DNA from: Lentimicrobiaceae bacterium
Lineage (GTDB): Bacteria; Bacteroidota; Bacteroidia; Bacteroidales; WCHB1-69
DNA length: 8,694 nt
Direction: 5' to 3'
Assembly (NCBI GenBank): GCA_009787485.1
Contig: WQWP01000091.1
Location: 1-8,694 of the forward strand
This document shows, piece by piece, positions 6,532 through 8,694 of this stretch (position 1 is its first letter; each line of letters begins with the position of its first letter). The notes under the pieces are model-generated. The model worked only from the letters and a program-made list of their open reading frames with translations. It was not told the origin of the DNA and did no database searches. Position numbers and translations under genes: made by a program.

Positions 6532-7311
6532 ATGAAAAAAATCTATCTCCTCCTTACCACATTTATTGCTTGTGTATTTCTTTTTACAGGCTGTAAAAAA
6601 GAAGAATTTGTAGTAACTTTTAACCCCAACGGCGGTCAAGGCGCCTTCATTACACAAACTTTCACCCAAAAAGTGACGCAACCGCTTATGGTAAATTCTT
6701 TTACAAAAAGCGGATATGCGTTTACCGGCTGGAACACCATTGCCGATGGAACGGGCACCTCTTACAAAGATCAGGAAATAGTTCAAATATCGGGACATTT
6801 AGTCTTATATGCACAGTGGAAGCTTCTAAGTGGTGTGTTTACTGTAACTTTTAACGCTAATGGCGGTATCGGACAAATGGATCCGCAAAAATTTGAGATA
6901 GGAACATCGCAATCGCTTTCAGCCAATAGATTTTATCGCGAAGACCACAATTTTTATTGCTGGAGCACTTCTATTGACGGAAGCGACGAGAAATTCATCA
7001 ACCAACAAAAGATCTCTGTATCTGCCAACATGACATTATTTGCGCAATGGACTACGCCCACAGGAACTCTTAAATATTTTGTTCATTTTGATGCGAATGG
7101 TGGTGGTGGAACCATGGAGTCGCAGGAATTTACCGCAGGCGTTGCACAAAAATTGGCAGCCAATACCTTTGTTGATTCTGTTTTTATCTTTACAGGTTGG
7201 AACACAAGATCTAACGGCTCCGGAGCTTTCTACCGAGATACGGAAGAAATAAGCATCTATGAGAACATGAGGTTGTTTGCGCTATGGATGCATCCGGATA
7301 GCATTAAATAA
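6532..7311 (+). CDS. Lipoprotein with three InlB-type B-repeats (Listeria-Bacteroides repeat)
   Basis: The protein has 259 residues. A lipoprotein signal peptide ends in the lipobox FTGC with C21 as the lipidated residue. After it come three repeats of the InlB B-repeat family (Flg_new/Listeria-Bacteroides type) at about 27-96, 103-173 and 181-252. Each follows the plan 'VTFNANGG.G.M..Q.F..G..Q.L..N.F...GY.F.GWNT..DGSG..Y.D......N..L.AQW'. Repeat 2 is the most divergent, with YCWS in place of FTGW. Residues after the cysteine are KKEEF, which resembles the lipoprotein export signal for surface display in Bacteroidota. Such repeats are small beta-rich modules of extracellular proteins, often linked to adhesion; a specific ligand cannot be inferred. 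The protein is a paralogue of the next gene. The ATG is set by the signal peptide; the AT-rich 37-base upstream spacer shows no Shine-Dalgarno sequence or clear promoter. Confidence 0.92.
   Translation: MKKIYLLLTTFIACVFLFTGCKKEEFVVTFNPNGGQGAFITQTFTQKVTQPLMVNSFTKSGYAFTGWNTIADGTGTSYKDQEIVQISGHLVLYAQWKLLSGVFTVTFNANGGIGQMDPQKFEIGTSQSLSANRFYREDHNFYCWSTSIDGSDEKFINQQKISVSANMTLFAQWTTPTGTLKYFVHFDANGGGGTMESQEFTAGVAQKLAANTFVDSVFIFTGWNTRSNGSGAFYRDTEEISIYENMRLFALWMHPDSIK
6610..7287 (+). repeat. Three InlB-type B-repeat units
   Basis: The units lie at 6610-6819, 6838-7050 and 7072-7287, each about 70-72 codons, separated by linkers of 6-7 codons. Each starts near a hydrophobic strand before NxNGG or DANGG and ends at AQW or ALW. 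They are protein-level repeats; at the base level they are well diverged. Confidence 0.88.
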
Positions 7312-7352
7312 AAACATATTATATTTCAATAACTTATAAAACGATATTCTTT

Positions 7353-8501
7353 ATGAAAAAAATCAATCTCCTTTTCACAGCATTTATTGCTTGGGTATTT
7401 CTTTTTACAGGTTGTAAAAAAAATGAATTAGTGTTAACCTACGATGCCAACGGCGGTACAGGCAACATGCCCACACAATCATTTGAATCCGGAGTGGCCC
7501 AGGCGCTTCTGCCCAACGCCTTTCTTTGCGATGGATATTGGTTTAAAGGCTGGAATACGGCTCCCGATGGAAGCGACCAAAAGTATGCCAATCAACAAAT
7601 TATTGCAATAAAATCAGATATGACTTTATATGCGCAGTGGAGACCTCTTTCTGAGACTTTTTTTGCTATTTTCTATGCTAACGGCGGTACCGGAAGCATG
7701 GAAAATCAAGCATTTGAAGAATGGGTTCTACAAGCATTGAATGCCAATGAGTTTACACATACAGGATATATGTTTACAGGCTGGAATACAAAAGCTGACG
7801 GGTCCGGTAATTCATACCGTGATAAACAACAAGTTAGATTGTCTGCCAATTTAGGGTTGTACGCACAATGGATAAATCCTGCCGGTGGAGGAGAACCTTG
7901 TCCGGGAATACCCACTGTGAAAGATATTGATGGCAACACTTATAACACCGTACAAATTGGCTCCCAATGCTGGATGCGGGAAAATCTGAAAACAACAAAA
8001 TACGCAACAGGAGAAAATATTCTTCTTGTTACAAATAGCTATGTGTGGTATGACATAAGTGAAGGAGCCATGTGTTATTATAATAATGATGCAAGCAATG
8101 CTCATATTTATGGAGCGCTTTACAATGGATATACTATAGATGACGGAGACCTGTGCCCCGAAGGATGGCACGTGCCTACAAATGATGAATGGAATATACT
8201 TGTCGAGGAGTTGGGAGGCGCTATTGCCGGATATAAAATGAAAACTGCTTACGATTGGGAAGGTGAGTATGGATATAATGGTAACGGTAGTAATGAAAGC
8301 GGTTTCTCAGCCTTCCCTGCCGGTGCTTGTAGTGGTTTTGATGGGGGGTTTTTCAACATGAGATATCAGACTTATTTTTGGAGTTCTACGAGTTCTGATT
8401 GGAGAAAAATAATGAGAGGATTGAGTTCAAATAGTAAAGAACTATGGAGTAGCGGCCTTGAAAATAATTACGGCTTCTCCGTACGTTGTATAAAAGATTA
8501 A
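7353..8501 (+). CDS. Lipoprotein with two InlB-type B-repeats and a FISUMP domain
   Basis: The protein has 382 residues. The lipoprotein signal peptide and lipobox FTGC (C21) nearly copy those of the preceding gene. Two B-repeats (about 27-96 and 102-173) and a short PAGGGEPCPG linker follow. Residues 187-382 form a Fibrobacter succinogenes major paralogous (FISUMP) domain. Its landmarks are VKDIDGNTYNTVQIGSQCWM (188-207), RENLKT (209-214), LCPEGWHVPTNDEW (267-280), FPAGACSGFDG (321-331), YFWSST (341-346) and the terminal GFSVRCIKD. There are several cysteines (183, 206, 241, 268, 326, 379) that could form disulfides after export. FISUMP domains are common in exported Bacteroidota and Fibrobacterota proteins, with no established biochemical role that I know of. 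The gene lies 41 bases after its paralogue and 19 bases before pgk, with no visible terminator on either side. Confidence 0.94.
   Translation: MKKINLLFTAFIAWVFLFTGCKKNELVLTYDANGGTGNMPTQSFESGVAQALLPNAFLCDGYWFKGWNTAPDGSDQKYANQQIIAIKSDMTLYAQWRPLSETFFAIFYANGGTGSMENQAFEEWVLQALNANEFTHTGYMFTGWNTKADGSGNSYRDKQQVRLSANLGLYAQWINPAGGGEPCPGIPTVKDIDGNTYNTVQIGSQCWMRENLKTTKYATGENILLVTNSYVWYDISEGAMCYYNNDASNAHIYGALYNGYTIDDGDLCPEGWHVPTNDEWNILVEELGGAIAGYKMKTAYDWEGEYGYNGNGSNESGFSAFPAGACSGFDGGFFNMRYQTYFWSSTSSDWRKIMRGLSSNSKELWSSGLENNYGFSVRCIKD
7431..7871 (+). repeat. Two InlB-type B-repeat units
   Basis: The units lie at 7431-7640 and 7656-7871, with a linker of about 5 codons. Both carry ANGGTG, a GWNT segment and a terminal YAQW. 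The first has DGSDQKYANQQ, resembling repeat 2 of the upstream paralogue; the second has DGSGNSYRD, resembling its repeats 1 and 3. Confidence 0.88.
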
Positions 8502-8520
8502 AAAACATAATATCATTTTC

Positions 8521-8694
8521 ATGAAATCTATCACCCAAGCCCAACTAACCGGCAAAAAAGTATTAGTACGCGTTGATTACAACGTGCCTCAAAACGAACA
8601 ACTGCAAGTAACCAGCACCACGCGCATCAAACGCACGTTGGAAACGGTGAATAAAATTACCAACGAAGGCGGTATCGCCCTGTTAATGTCGCAC
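8521..8694 (+). CDS. pgk: Phosphoglycerate kinase, N-terminal fragment
   Basis: Only the first 58 codons are inside the window; the gene continues past its right edge. The frame shows the Pgk N-terminus: KKVLVRVDYNVP (12-23), with D19 and N21 of the substrate-binding DxN motif, TTRIKRTLETV (33-43) with R35 as the expected 3-phosphoglycerate ligand, and GGIALLMSH (50-58) leading into the usual HLGRP loop. Phosphoglycerate kinase transfers phosphate from 1,3-bisphosphoglycerate to ADP in glycolysis, in the cytoplasm. The aromatic residue in the DxN motif is tyrosine where phenylalanine is more usual, which should be tolerated. The ATG is 19 bases after the upstream lipoprotein stop codon, with an AT-rich spacer and no obvious Shine-Dalgarno sequence. 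Confidence 0.95.
   Translation, partial: MKSITQAQLTGKKVLVRVDYNVPQNEQLQVTSTTRIKRTLETVNKITNEGGIALLMSH

Noticed and set aside
7320..7327. TATATTTC before the second lipoprotein gene as a promoter
   Set aside because: The final base does not match the consensus and there is no -33 element at 19 bases. In such AT-rich spacers a near match is expected by chance.
3086..8501. Lgt plus two lipoproteins as a dedicated lipoprotein system
   Set aside because: Lgt is a general housekeeping enzyme and is separated from the lipoprotein genes by mnmA, a palindromic repeat and a probable promoter. The proximity looks coincidental.

Overview
The window looks like ordinary chromosome from a Bacteroidota (Bacteroidetes-type) bacterium. 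The evidence is a protein with a type IX secretion (T9SS) C-terminal sorting domain, a FISUMP-domain lipoprotein, promoter -7 elements fitting TAnnTTTG, and start codons without clear Shine-Dalgarno sequences in AT-rich spacers. No rRNA, tRNA, CRISPR array, transposase or phage gene is visible. No gap between genes exceeds about 130 bases.

Layout. Bases 1-144 are the 3' end of a plus-strand gene, probably a DUF4143-type AAA ATPase. It converges on a 918-codon minus-strand gene (206-2962) for a secreted, T9SS-sorted multidomain surface protein, and a symmetrical hairpin (157-186) sits between their stop codons. Bases 2963-3085 carry a promoter for the minus-strand gene. On the plus strand follows a compact housekeeping cluster: lgt (3086-3955), a BFN/DUF151 plus UVR-motif protein (3958-4563) and mnmA (4606-5688). 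A 62-base, almost perfectly palindromic repeat (5689-5750) begins directly after the mnmA stop codon.

The next run of plus-strand genes is envelope-related: a 225-residue exported protein with a possible short beta-barrel end (5817-6494), and two tandem paralogous lipoproteins built from InlB-type B-repeats (6532-7311 and 7353-8501). The second has exchanged a third repeat for a FISUMP domain. Nineteen bases later pgk (phosphoglycerate kinase) starts and runs off the window.

How the genes relate. Lgt attaches the diacylglyceryl group to lipoproteins in general, so the two downstream lipoproteins are formally its substrates, but nothing suggests a dedicated system. The most informative signals are evolutionary: mosaic divergence of the lipoprotein pair, a nested domain insertion and an internal duplication in the T9SS protein, and the palindromic repeat. 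I did not find convincing evidence for a new multi-gene system.
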